In this document: positions 37,501-46,335 of the stretch, piece by piece | Numbering within the stretch: the stretch's first letter is position 1 | Layout: the number at the start of each line of letters is the position of its first letter | Assembly: GCA_032622095.1 (NCBI GenBank) | Contig: CP136062.1 | Location: 165,980,090 to 166,044,089 of the forward strand | DNA: 64,000 nt | DNA from: Siphonodentalium dalli | Taxonomy: Eukaryota > Mollusca > Scaphopoda > Gadilida > Siphonodentaliidae | Direction: 5' to 3' | Translations under genes and position numbers: made by a program | The notes under the pieces: generated by a model | What the model was told of the DNA's origin: nothing | Databases searched by the model: none | The model's input: the letters and a program-made list of their open reading frames with translations, nothing else

Positions 37501-40482
37501 TCCCTTATAAGTTCACAACACTATCAATAAATATACAAAATCCCAAGTGTTGACTATTGAGTTATAGTTTAATACACATTTTGTATAATTATATTTACAT
37601 AGCATGCCTGTGTTACACTAAATCCTGTTTGGTGATTGGTCGACTTCCAATTGGGTCACCCGATTTACATCCCAATAATGCAGAGATTTATCCAGTGTAA
37701 CAGGAACAGGACATTACAAATTGTTGACATAATCTTACCTAATCACTAAATCGTTCAGCAGAATAATTGGGCGTGCTTTTCAAAGTTCACCCAATAATGC
37801 ATCTGAAGCCAGTTATTTATATCGATCACATTATCGCAGCTAAGAGTTTGGAAATATTATATCGAGCTGACTTAATGTGTTCAGTGGGCTGGTCTCAAAT
37901 TATCGGGCATTTTGTGAAATTAAATAAGAATACACACCAACTTTTAATGGGAATAAATCATCAAAAAGCTATATAAATATAAGAAATGAATGAAGGAGGT
38001 GTGCGTGTTATTTGGGGATACGGCGTTGTGGTCGTTGGGTGCACATTTAGTGTACCCAACGACCACATCGCCGTATCTCATATTATCATGTCACCTGGTT
38101 GGATCGACCAATGAGGACGCTCCGTTGGTAGAAGCATATCAGGAGACATGGGGTCGTCATCTTTGTAGCCCGTCCCATATGGAATCCATATGGGACGGGC
38201 TAGGTTCCCATATGGGGTCGATGTCCGCCATTTTGTTTTTCATGGAACTCTGCCGCCTCTGGTTATTTTCGGTGTATTTTGGCGCCAAGAAAAGGGATAT
38301 ATGTCGGAAATCAAGTCCTGTTAATTTAAAGACATAGTACCATATACCAAAACCTGCATGTGATATATTTGAGAAATTCTAAACACTCATAAATTAACTA
38401 TCAAACTCAAGTTTGTTGTCCTGCTTCTGGTGATTAGCCATTGACTCAATGCGTTGACGTTCAACGCCCATGACGCGTCACTGTGACGTTACACAAGTTA
38501 ATAGCCATAGACAAATAAATTACTTACTGGCAGGTAATCAACTTCGTATAAGTAATTCAAATTCTCACACGGAAAACATGATATGTGGGGGACATGATAA
38601 AATCGTTACAGGGCTCGTTGTTGCCGGCTACGGTGACATATGAGGCTCAGCGAGATTAATATCGGGCTCGGCTAGCGCCTCGCCCGATATTAATCTCACT
38701 TCGCCTCATATGACACCGTATCCGGCAACAACTCGCCCTGTAACTTATAATAACATACACCCACTATGTGTTTATCTCTGTCAAGTTCTACGCTGACTTG
38801 TAATCAGTACACACATATATGGTCACGAGCATCGTAGCCGCATGATCGAATATTACATTCAGATCGTTTAGTCTTGATTTGTATACGATTCTACATGTCG
38901 ACAGTCTGCTTTCGCATAATCATACATTATGCAACACAAAATGTGTACGTGGAGCATCTACATTGTAACTAGTCTTTAATCCAAACACGTCAACATTTTT
39001 TCAGTAATACAAAGCCAAATGTGATCGATGTTAAATATATATTGTGTATGTTGTCGTAACTGGAAATACACCTTAACGGCCAACTAAGCGACAACTGATT
39101 GATTTCCAGAACTCCGTGACTTGACATAGTATTATTAAATTAAGTTTGACTAACAACATAATAATTCATGGACGTCACTTCTAAGTTCTAAGTGCTAACT
39201 GAAACTGAAATCGCTCCATTATACTTACCAACAGCTTGTAAAATATTGATTTCTTTTCAGAAAAAGATTGTAAAAAAGGAATAGTAGAGTGCAAGGTGGA
39301 ACCGTGCGACATTGCAGACTGCAAACCAGGATTCGCTTGCGTGTAAGTTTCAAAGTGATGTAAGGAATTCGCAGTCGGTAAATGTGCAATTTTTACAAAA
39401 CTGTGTACCATCATCCCGATCAAGAGAAACGTGAACAAATAATTAAACTTTGAGTTAATTTATATTATATTTGGCTTGCTGAATCCGTTCGTATGTAAAA
39501 CAAACCGTTGTAGATGTCTTGTCAACAAACATCGCTAATCTCACAGTAAGTTCAAATACTTAAGCCTAAACATCATTTTGTTCAGAATATTTCTGCAACG
39601 AATTGACCTTTTCCAATGTTTGCCGTCAATTTTGTGTTAAACTTGTGACACATTCTCTGACTTGTTTGTTCGATGTTATAAAGTTCCCTGTCAGAACGGG
39701 TCAGAACACCAAAAAGGTCCCATGTTTGGTACTGGTGCAATATATTATCTCCACGAGCGTCGCCATGCAGAGTAGAGATTCATGTCACGATCTTGTGAAA
39801 TTACAAGCATGTATACGACACGGATTTTGACACGCACAGCAACACGTTTTCCATTCACGAAAAATCAATAATATAGGTATATAAAAATATGTTCTCTACG
39901 TGCGTAACCATGCGGAGTAGAGATTCGTCGCATAATCTAACTACTTTGTAAGTATTGCACGGCTTGGAGTTGACCTTGTCAAAGTAACTCTAATAACTAT
40001 TTTTTGCGCAGGCAATGACAAGCCGTACAATATTTATTATATACTTCATGCTGTCCCAGATCTCATAATATCCAACAACTCACAATCAGATGATGTTAAC
40101 TAGCGACGATTTATTACTTTCGAAAAATTAGTATAGTGGAATAACTGCGAACTGAGGGAATTGACAAAAACATCGAAGCGGTGTTATGATCAGAGAGTAC
40201 AGGAACCCGATAAATCATCACATCCAACATATGGAAACAATCACAAATATCGTAAAGAATTAGCTTACGTTCATTTGTTGTGCTCTGGTTGTCGATTTAC
40301 AAAGACAGTTCGGACAACAAATGTTGATTTTTTCCAGCGAGGCGGAGATGACTTTCAAATTACTTCTGGAACATCCCAGCGATAGTAAGTGTGGTAAAAT
40401 TAATGTAAATGTTTGTTTATTTTACAGAGCTAACTATTGCGGAGGATGCAACCACAAGTGCTTTAAGATCCACGATAAATAA
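22491..40482 (+). CDS. Five-exon gene for a secreted 107-residue protein with two 8-cysteine modules
   Basis: Exons 22491-22557, 23699-23777, 33513-33553, 39261-39342 and 40428-40482 total 324 nt, i.e. 107 codons plus TAA. All introns are GT-AG with good consensus (GTAAGT, GTGAGT, GTAACT, GTAAGT; acceptors TTTAATTTAG, TTCTGTTACAG, TTTCTTTTCAG, TTTATTTTACAG), phases 1-2-1-2. Residues 1-22 are a signal peptide (short Lys-bearing start, Val/Ala/Leu core, S-C-A before the likely cut after Ala22). The mature 85 residues carry 16 Cys: 25, 32, 37, 42, 48, 53, 56, 60 and 66, 73, 78, 83, 89, 94, 97, 101. Both modules follow C-x6-C-x4-C-x4-C-x5-C-x4-C-x2-C-x3-C and contain YCGGC. Even Cys number and signal peptide imply a disulfide-rich extracellular protein. 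Similar PC....C.....C...YCGGC motifs occur, as I recall, in secreted proteins of marine invertebrates. Function unknown: matrix, inhibitor, antimicrobial or toxin-like roles are all possible. Confidence 0.9.
22558..23698 (+). other. Intron 1, with a duplicated segment of about 195 bp
   Basis: Phase-1 intron of 1,141 bp. A segment of about 195 bp at 22950-23147 recurs at 23310-23503 (shared blocks ATATGATTGCTAGAACAAAC, GATCGTGTCGTTATTTG, ACTCCGCAAATA), with small differences. A Cys-rich 64-codon frame at 22592-22786 lies in this intron and is treated as chance. Confidence 0.8.
23699..23777 (+). CDS. Exon 2: first five cysteines of module A
   Basis: 79 nt, completing Ser23 and encoding residues 24-48 plus two bases of Arg49. 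Contains Cys 25, 32, 37, 42 and 48 with NCFASPC and CPKGTTC. Donor CAG/GTGAGT at 23778. Confidence 0.9.
24043..24127. repeat. Hairpin with 25-bp arms around AATGGTGACCTGGCGCGAG
   Basis: The left arm AATGGTGACCTGGCGCGAG pairs with CTCGTGCCAGGTCACCATT (one mismatch). An inner ACATTG/CAATGT pair continues the stem. A further partial copy of ATGGTGACC is at 24365. Confidence 0.7.
24695..24836. repeat. Long hairpin with GAA-loop tip
   Basis: Arms of about 65 bp: GGGCATTATGGTTTATTAAC... pairs with ...GTTAATAAACCATAATGCCC. The tip is CCC-GA-GAC-GAA-GTC-GA-GGG: GAA loop at 24765-24767, GA at 24760-24761 and 24771-24772. Confidence 0.88.
25190..25237. repeat. Perfect 19-bp hairpin, GC-rich stem
   Basis: GGCCGCGGGCCGATAATGA pairs exactly with its complement across a 10-nt loop containing AAGCTT. 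The tip is not GA-bracketed. Confidence 0.85.
25709..25871. repeat. Long hairpin with GA-bracketed tip on the minus strand
   Basis: Arms of about 75 bp. The inner block TCCAGGTTGTGGTGAAAAGT pairs with its complement, and the outer ATTATACAATG...TGTGTACAG also pairs. On the minus strand the tip reads GA-GATACAC-CA-GTGTC-GA. Confidence 0.83.
26882..27273. mobile_element. 392-bp MITE with TTAA target duplications (piggyBac-like ends)
   Basis: TTAA at 26878-26881 and 27274-27277 flank CCCTTTACCCAACA and its complement TGTTGGGTAAAGGG. Inside are two hairpins built from the same block (CCAATGCATTCTCTTATATA then TGCGAG, with inverted partners), at about 26909-26975 and 27053-27124, in mirrored order. 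TTAA duplication plus a CCC-starting terminal repeat is the signature of piggyBac-type elements. No coding capacity. Confidence 0.85.
27700..30221. other. Intron 2 interior, no gene recognised
   Basis: Ordinary AT-rich sequence. ATATAAAG(T/C)GTATTTAG(A/G)AAGATAT occurs at about 28978 and 29360, a small dispersed repeat. No splice-compatible Cys-rich exon was found here. Confidence 0.4.
30222..32000. repeat. Satellite of about 600-670-bp units with inverted junction
   Basis: The landmark AGCGATGGC(C/A)(T/C/A)AGTAGGTGT recurs at about 30251, 30853 and 31515, followed each time by the same block order (GACAATTWATTATGGTG, AATGAGTCTACCAAGCTC, CAACACGCAGTGTTATA, GTCGACTCAT(T/G)GTGCGG). The second and third units meet head to head at 31379-31617, where arms of about 115 bp form a palindrome centred near 31498 (GCAGCC-AAT-GGCTGC). 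An inverted copy of the landmark also closes the array at about 31940-31992. Confidence 0.8.
32001..33512. other. Intron 2 end, no gene recognised
   Basis: AT-rich. At 32960-33100 and 33240-33300, TTAAGC and AATTCAATTA motifs recur in both orientations. Nothing coding before exon 3. Confidence 0.4.
33513..33553 (+). CDS. Exon 3: 41-nt exon with YCGGC, closes module A
   Basis: Acceptor TTCTGTTACAG ends at 33512. The exon completes Arg49, encodes DHYCGGCRYFCER, and leaves one base of Glu63 before GTAACT at 33554. Without it, exon 2 joined directly to exon 4 would hit a stop after three codons. With it, both phases are satisfied and module A gains Cys 53, 56 and 60 in the same spacing as module B. 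Confidence 0.88.
33911..34250. repeat. Two-copy tandem repeat, about 170-bp unit
   Basis: GACTAAATGTGATT...AACGTACTCGGTAT...GACAATTTTGGCCTGA...CCTCTATTTCAATAG occurs at 33911-34080 and again at 34081-34250. Each unit itself has an inner duplication of the TACTCGGT(A/G)TTTGCGTAC block. Confidence 0.8.
34571..37512. repeat. 33-bp minisatellite, about 89 copies (2.9 kb)
   Basis: Unit GTAATGTCCCTTATAAGTCG then GGCTGCTTTAAGT (33 bp). Because 33 is divisible by three and the unit lacks stops in several frames, it produces repetitive open frames on both strands (11-residue repeats such as MSLISRAALSV, YKSGCFKCNVP, DITLKAARLIR), none believable as a gene. The array lies wholly in intron 3. Units change along it: the AAGTCGGGCTGC form dominates to about 36040, after which AAGGTAGGCTGC and TTAAGTATAATG forms become common, with some interleaving. 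Confidence 0.97.
38017..38077. repeat. Hairpin, 24-bp arms
   Basis: GATACGGCGTTGTGGTCGTT pairs with AACGACCACATCGCCGTATC (one mismatch), loop near GCACATTTAGTGT. Confidence 0.85.
38166..38202. repeat. Perfect hairpin, 17-bp arms
   Basis: TAGCCCGTCCCATATGG, a 3-nt AAT loop, then the exact complement. Further CCCATATGG and GGGGTCG repeats lie on either side. Confidence 0.9.
38605..38744. repeat. Long hairpin with GA-bracketed tip on the minus strand
   Basis: Arms of about 63 bp (GTTACAGGGCTCGTTGTTGC... with ...GCAACAACTCGCCCTGTAAC). On the minus strand the tip is GC-GA-GGC-GCTA-GCC-GA-GC (plus-strand TC at 38668-38669 and 38680-38681). Confidence 0.88.
39261..39342 (+). CDS. Exon 4: first five cysteines of module B
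   Basis: 82 nt: two bases of Glu63, then residues 64-89, then two bases of Val90. Contains Cys 66, 73, 78, 83 and 89 with VECKVEPC and CKPGFAC. Acceptor TTTCTTTTCAG, donor GTAAGT at 39343. Same cysteine spacing as exon 2. Confidence 0.9.
39343..40427 (+). other. Intron 4
   Basis: Phase-2 intron of 1,085 bp, at the same codon position within module B as intron 2 in module A. A diverged repeat of CGTGCG(T)AACCATGCGGAGTAG sits near 39755 and 39899. No coding content supported. Confidence 0.8.
40428..40482 (+). CDS. Exon 5: YCGGC, closes module B, stop codon
   Basis: Acceptor TTTATTTTACAG ends at 40427. The exon completes Val90, encodes ANYCGGCNHKCFKIHDK and ends in TAA at 40480-40482. It supplies Cys 94, 97 and 101, matching exon 3 in position and spacing. 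Confidence 0.9.
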
Positions 40483-40652
40483 CTCACAAGATGTCACAGC
40501 ACAACAGATCATTATAATTAATTCCCAATATGGCGCAACACAACTGATAATCAGAATTAATCCCAAGATGTCATAGAAAAACACACCATCATGGCGCTTA
40601 TATAACCACAGAGAACATCAATATACAATATGTGGTATTAAACATATATGAA

Positions 40653-40658
40653 AATAAA
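40653..40658 (+). promoter_or_regulatory. Polyadenylation signal AATAAA
   Basis: The first AATAAA downstream of the stop, 170 nt after the TAA, gives a plausible short 3' UTR. A second near match (TTTAATAAATAG) lies at about 40728. Confidence 0.6.
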
Positions 40659-40659
40659 A

Positions 40660-41354
40660 ATATTATGTCTGTTGGTAACTCTGTCTTGTTTTTCGCGCGT
40701 TTATTCCATTTCACTCGTACGACGGATTTAATAAATAGCCAGGATGAGACACACGTACGTGTAACTTATAACGTGTGTTGTCATTGTCACCGAAAGTCAC
40801 CTAACTCACATGGCCCATGTCTATGTTTAGCTCTACGAAGAGTGTAGCGAAGATGAATAAATCCAATCTTCTGCTAACCAAATGACCAATCAACGCTGTG
40901 CAGGTGGAAGTTTGCCGACACGTGATGATTTTAATTTTATTGAAGCCAACTGCGGCTGCTTGTACTCGCAAGTCGTGGTTGGAACAGAATGAAAACTCAG
41001 CTGAATGTATCATTTATTATGGCAATATTCATGTGGGGATGAGCACAACACGACATGTAAACACAATCGAGTTCAACTCGACGAGTTGTATCGCCTTCTC
41101 TGTGTCTACTCTTGTTTACAATTTTTCCGAGACATTGGCCGATGTGTATAAATATGTAAGTTTGGCACACATACATGAGTCTGAACCTGGCTATTATTTG
41201 GATCCACGTCCTGTGCATTTGTCCAGATTGCTGTCGATTTGTCGAAAGAAAACCTGATATGGAACGTACTTCTCAAACGTACTGAGTGTGCTCCCCCCCA
41301 ATAACCAACCGGAGCCCATTAACGGGAACATGTATTTGCCACAGTATAGTCGCC
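40660..41354. other. Downstream flank of the spliced gene, no gene recognised
   Basis: Overlapping frames on both strands at 40801-41257 match nothing and are probably chance. A second copy of the Cys module was looked for here and not found. Confidence 0.4.
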
Positions 41355-41357
41355 CAG

Positions 41358-43521
41358 GGGCCTATTTCATGTAGCAAGGTCATAAGATTATCTTAAGATG
41401 GACTTAATCTAAGATCTAAGGTGGATCTTATGATGTAACTTTTCCATTTCAAGAACGCGTTTCACAAAACAAGATTAAGTCCTACTTAAGTAGTAAGTTA
41501 AGTTCCCGCTCATTTAGACTGGTTATCGACAATTTTCTACAGTCCGGAACAAAAAAATGTGGGCTTGTGCAATCTTTATGTACGGCATTGAGAGGTTATC
41601 GAGAAAGAGCCGAGTCCGAGTTGACATTATTGTGTGACAGGGATGCTGGATAGCGGCCGGGGTAGGGTGGGCGAATCAGCGCATGTATCTTAGTGTCTAT
41701 AGTCAGTGGCCTTATATTCGCATATGGATCTTAGACTTGTATGAGTTCGACGATATGAATTCGAACATGAGTACATCGCAGGCTCTTAAAATGACGAGCT
41801 TTGTGTTTACTGACGAGTGGCGGTGTCAGAAATAAGACAATATAATTATATGGATCGATGCATGACTGCGACCATGCATTCACGTCGAGTTAATCCACTG
41901 GGAGCAATGATCAGGTGGCGATTTTTTTTTATGTGAGCCCACATAACTCGTATATTATCGACCACCGCTCTCTACGTGTAGTAATAATCATAATAAATGG
42001 GCGATGTCATCAGGACACACATAGGTCATTTTTCGATTCAAAGGGAAATGAAAAATATTTGTTAGAGTAACTTTTTTATTATTTTTATGCAGATATTTTA
42101 TGCGGTTGTCATACCATGGATATATATATAACTACGTTTTAATTAGCACACTCGTATTAAGTGGTGTCATCGTTACGGGTGTGTATATCATATATACAGT
42201 ATGCTGTACAACGGTCATCCCACCCCTGCAAAAAAAAAAACATGACAAAAATTTGGACAGCCTTGAAAATCACGACATATGGGTGTGGGCATAAACTCAA
42301 TAAAAATAATATTCTCTATAGAAAATTGTCACTATTTCTAAAACATATTTTTATAAAGAACGTTTGTGTTACCTTTCTTGTATGACATATCTGCTTTGTA
42401 AACAGCCGACGGAAATTTTGAAAGAGGAAAGAATCAATACATTAATTGATCTCATTTTACCCCATCTCCCCACACACATATGGAATAACATAGAGGAGAT
42501 TGTGAGCTTTGAGCTAGGTCATAATTCTTATCAAAAGTTTAATTCGTGGGTAATACAATTTTATAATATATATTATCTATATGTCACATACACAGCTGAT
42601 AATTGACTATATCCTACATTCGACGAGGCTCGGGGTGGCTAGTTTGTCTCTGTGGGGGGGGGTACATCGTGCAATTTCCAACTGCACCCGCCCCTTAATT
42701 GAACCGGGCCAAACTTCCATGTTCGCGAAATGCCATGTCCACCCCACCCGTTGGATTTAAACTTTCCAATTGGTATCTCAAATATTCCAACAGTTCGAAA
42801 TTTCTAACCTGACGCCCCTAAAGTTGGTGATTTTCGGTTGCTGCTGTTTGTCTAAAACAACACATTCCTTTACTAGTTAGAAATTCAAACAATTGAAACC
42901 TATATATAGTGTACGATTAATGTTGTCATGCATGAAATTTCCAATTGCTAAACATTTTGACCAAAGTGTGTGTGTGTGTGGGGGGGGGGGGGGGTAGACA
43001 ACACACAAATCCCATTCGCCACGTCCCTGATGATAAGCCTGTGCTCTGAATTGCTTTTACCAAACTAACCCTGTGGTTATACGGTGGGGGGGGGGGGGGT
43101 TGCCCTCTCCAAACTTTGGTTTTGGAAAGTTTGAGGTACCAGTTGGAATGTTTAAACCCAAAGAGAATTTGGTGTTGTTTAAGGGGGTGTAGTTGGACAT
43201 TTCGAGGCGAACACCCCCTCTCACTCTGTAGCCACGACCCTGTATACAAGACGACGAATTGCCCACCCAGACAATGTACAGATATCCCCGTAATTGCAAA
43301 ATAACATAGGCCGCCATAATGTTATCGATATGCCACTTATCACGTGGGTCTTAACTTTAAGATTATCTTATGACACCTCACAGCAGTCTTAAATTTAAGA
43401 CCAAAGTTAAGACCATCATAAGTTAAGACCTTGTTCGTGAAACGCACTTATGACTGAAGTTTGAACTTATGACCATCTTAAGTCCCAACTATGTCATAAG
43501 TTGCTTTCATGAAACAGGGCC
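41358..43521. mobile_element. 2.2-kb TIR element, PIF/Harbinger-like ends
   Basis: Left end GGGCCTATTTCATGTAGCAA. The right end, reverse-complemented, begins GGCCCTGTTTCATGAAAGCA. The subterminal 150 bp on both sides share many TTAAGAT/CATAAG blocks and GCGTTTCAC(A/G)AA. CAG flanks both sides (41355-41357, 43522-43524), a 3-bp duplication of the CWG type known for PIF/Harbinger. The inside holds no recognisable transposase; it contains poly-G runs (about 42979-42993, 43085-43098). Confidence 0.55.
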
Positions 43522-43524
43522 CAG

Positions 43525-45660
43525 TACTTTTCCGAAATCGCAAAACAATACACTATTATCCCCATTCTAATTCTCTTCGAACTTAATTAAAACGATATTT
43601 CGACACACATATGCCTTTTAATTATCAACGACATGTTCAGCCATAGAAAACACTCAGCCAATTCACAACTTTTTATAATTTAATGACCTAGATAAAATAT
43701 AGTCCTTCAATTAGCAGCCCTTTTATCGTTAAAAATGCTGATAAAGATGAACAGTTGCCACATCGAATAGAAATAAACATGCACAACAATTAGTTTATGC
43801 ATGTATCTGATGTCTTGTTGAGATGCTTATCACTTACAAATTGCGGTTTTGATTTGAACTCGAACTTGAACTTGAACTTGAATTGAATTTGAAAAAAATG
43901 TAAATTTGTTTACTCATTGAGATGTGCATTTCGTGCCGTGTATTTCACGGTTCATGTCAAGACATTTTGTCAAATGATATCGAGACAACAATATTTAGGA
44001 GATAATGCTGTGGTGTTTTGTGATTTCCGAAAGTGCATGTACACAGGGCGAATGTACTGACTGTCATATTTCGACAACAGCTACGCCGCTATTTTGTTTA
44101 TATAGCAACCCGCTAGGTAACGGAACAGTGAATAGAGCTGGACGGGCCAGGGACAAGACCACAGTGTCAATATTTCCGCGTAGGAATTTGTAACTTTGAA
44201 GCGGTGAACGGACTACACTTTGCGACAGCGTATTGATTATTGACCCCCCCCCCCCCGCAAATATGTTATGATTAAGGGGGTATATTGGCAGCAAATGCAT
44301 TAATATGTCACTATAGTCAATACAGTCAATGTAACAGTCAATATAATCATCTAAGAAGGAAGTATATTTAATAGTGGTGACTTGTTGGCTCCGGTTATTC
44401 CAATTGATTAGATTAGGATGCTCATTTTGAAATTCATACAAGGCATATACCCAAGCATAGATCATGGTATTAACATTTACTCTGTCTACGCCCGATGAGG
44501 TCGTATTCCATCAGTTCAAAACGCAGAAACGTCCTGATGTTCTGACCGGGAACTTCATAACATTGAAAAAACAAAGCAGGGAATTTATTTATTAGTTAAT
44601 ACATATGTGCCTTATCAATGTATTTCATGGTTGGGTAGTACCAGTTCAATATTACATTGTATGGGTAGAATATGTTCCGAATTATTCTGTATGTGCATTG
44701 TATTTTCTACCAATTATTTTTTAAATCTTATTGTATGTGTACATGCTTCATTCAATAAATTAGATGTGGTTAGGTCGCGACGCGTGGATAAGATCATCAC
44801 AGTCTGGGCTAGACGAGGTTGGCGCGAGTTCTAACCCCGGCATGGATGAAAATCGGGACCGGTATTCAAGCTTGATTTGGTTTGAGGAACATCTCAATGT
44901 ACCATTCCGATCGACACATGGCCATTTCGATAAGAAATGAGAATTTGTTCACGCAATATGAAGCAATGAACACTCATACTGAGTCCGTGCCTCCATAACT
45001 CTGACATATATATATATCTATTATTTCGATATTTCACCGACTATACTTTATGCAATTGAATGTCCAAAACAGGTATACGTGTTGACTTGTACTATATGCG
45101 TATGGTCTGAAGTGTGTTGGCTTATGGTAAGGTAATATATATTAATGGAATGAAAATTAGTCATTAGCCTCTAAACTGTATCATCAAAGATAAGTGTCGT
45201 GTGCTGATAAAACATGGGTTCCAACTCTATTCATTGGATCGTTTACGTATCCGATAGTGTCAAATACTCATTGGAACACCATTGACTTTGGGTGGCAAGT
45301 CGACTCATTTCCATTTAAGAAACTGATATTAGACTGATTCATTGATTGGTGTTTACGGTTGTTTTAATCGCTAGGGCATATCACGACATCGTCAGTTTAC
45401 ATGTCCAGGAAAGGCTGTATATAGGATACATTTCAATTAAAATTGCCCAAATTGCACACATAAATCACTGAACACCGTAGAGCAACTGACAAACTTGGGC
45501 AATTACATGATTCAATTCTTTCATGTGTGGATCACAAATCTATAATAAATGGCTATACTAAATGCTATCAATGTTAACCTTAACCACAAATTAGACGAGG
45601 TACATTTATATGTCATATAGTTGACAAGTTCATTGATAGGGTAGGATGGAATATTAATAT
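43525..45660. other. Intergenic; one possible degenerate tRNA-like block
   Basis: A GAACTTGAACTT micro-repeat at 43858-43890 and a run of about 14 C at 44245-44258. At 44764-44840, GGTTAGGTCGCG...GAGTTCTAACCCCGGC resembles the two halves of a tRNA-type promoter, but box A is poor. No gene is supported. Confidence 0.35.
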
Positions 45661-45689
45661 AATAATAATTGGGTAAACCAAATCCGTAC

Positions 45690-45990
45690 ATTTACGGGAC
45701 CACCCCCTCCACAACCAACAGAACACATGCAACAAACAGAGAACTCGAGCCATGCCCAGTGCAAAACACTCCCATGCGCCTCATGAGCGATGCAAACAAC
45801 AAGGCAAATGCAATGAAAACCAACTTACGACTCCAGTCGTAAATTCATTCTCACCACAACCACCACGCCGCCCGCACCGCACTTAGATCACACGTGCGCA
45901 CTATGCACCAATCCAATCGCACACATTCCGCCGAGCCCAAAATGAGATGACCCAATAAAAGGCCAGACCTAGTGTGCAGTCCCACTTTAA
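45690..45990. other. A/C-rich, G-poor island between AT-microsatellites
   Basis: About 300 bp rich in CCAACA, CACC and ACAAAC, flanked by ATAATAATA-type sequence at 45655-45670 and 46023-46060. The strand asymmetry is strong and unlike the surroundings. No long open frame. It ends near CCAATAAAAGG. Confidence 0.5.
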
Positions 45991-46335
45991 ATTCATATAC
46001 GATACATTCATAATGCAAATACACATAATAATAAATATAATAATGAACATAATGAATATGGCTGTGTTTGAAACTATTTAGGTATCTGATTGTTGTATAT
46101 AACTCCGATGTGTGCGGCCTTGACCTTCAGTAGACGATGGCAAAATATAACGAGGAATTGCATGTGAGTTGCTTATTTATTATTTAGCTCAGGAGACCTT
46201 TTGGTGGGACACGATATTTCTGGTCCATGCTTTTGTCAATAGAGTGACTGGAGTGGAATATTCGAGTTTCCTTTTATTCTCCGGTTTTGTGCGTGCGTTT
46301 TAAATGTGTGGTATTGGAGGTCTTACTGCAGACTG

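Larger units (their letters stand above)
33554..39260 (+). other. Intron 3, 5.7 kb, with tandem arrays and hairpins
   Basis: Phase-1 intron. It holds a two-copy tandem repeat (33911-34250), the 33-bp array and three hairpins, listed separately. The remainder is plain AT-rich sequence. Confidence 0.8.

Noticed and set aside
23777-39261. Direct splice of exon 2 to exon 4
   Set aside because: The phases do not fit: joining at these sites yields a stop after three codons. The 41-nt exon at 33513 resolves it.
44764-44840. tRNA gene or SINE head
   Set aside because: A box-B-like block is present, but box A and the acceptor stem cannot be drawn; too weak to call.
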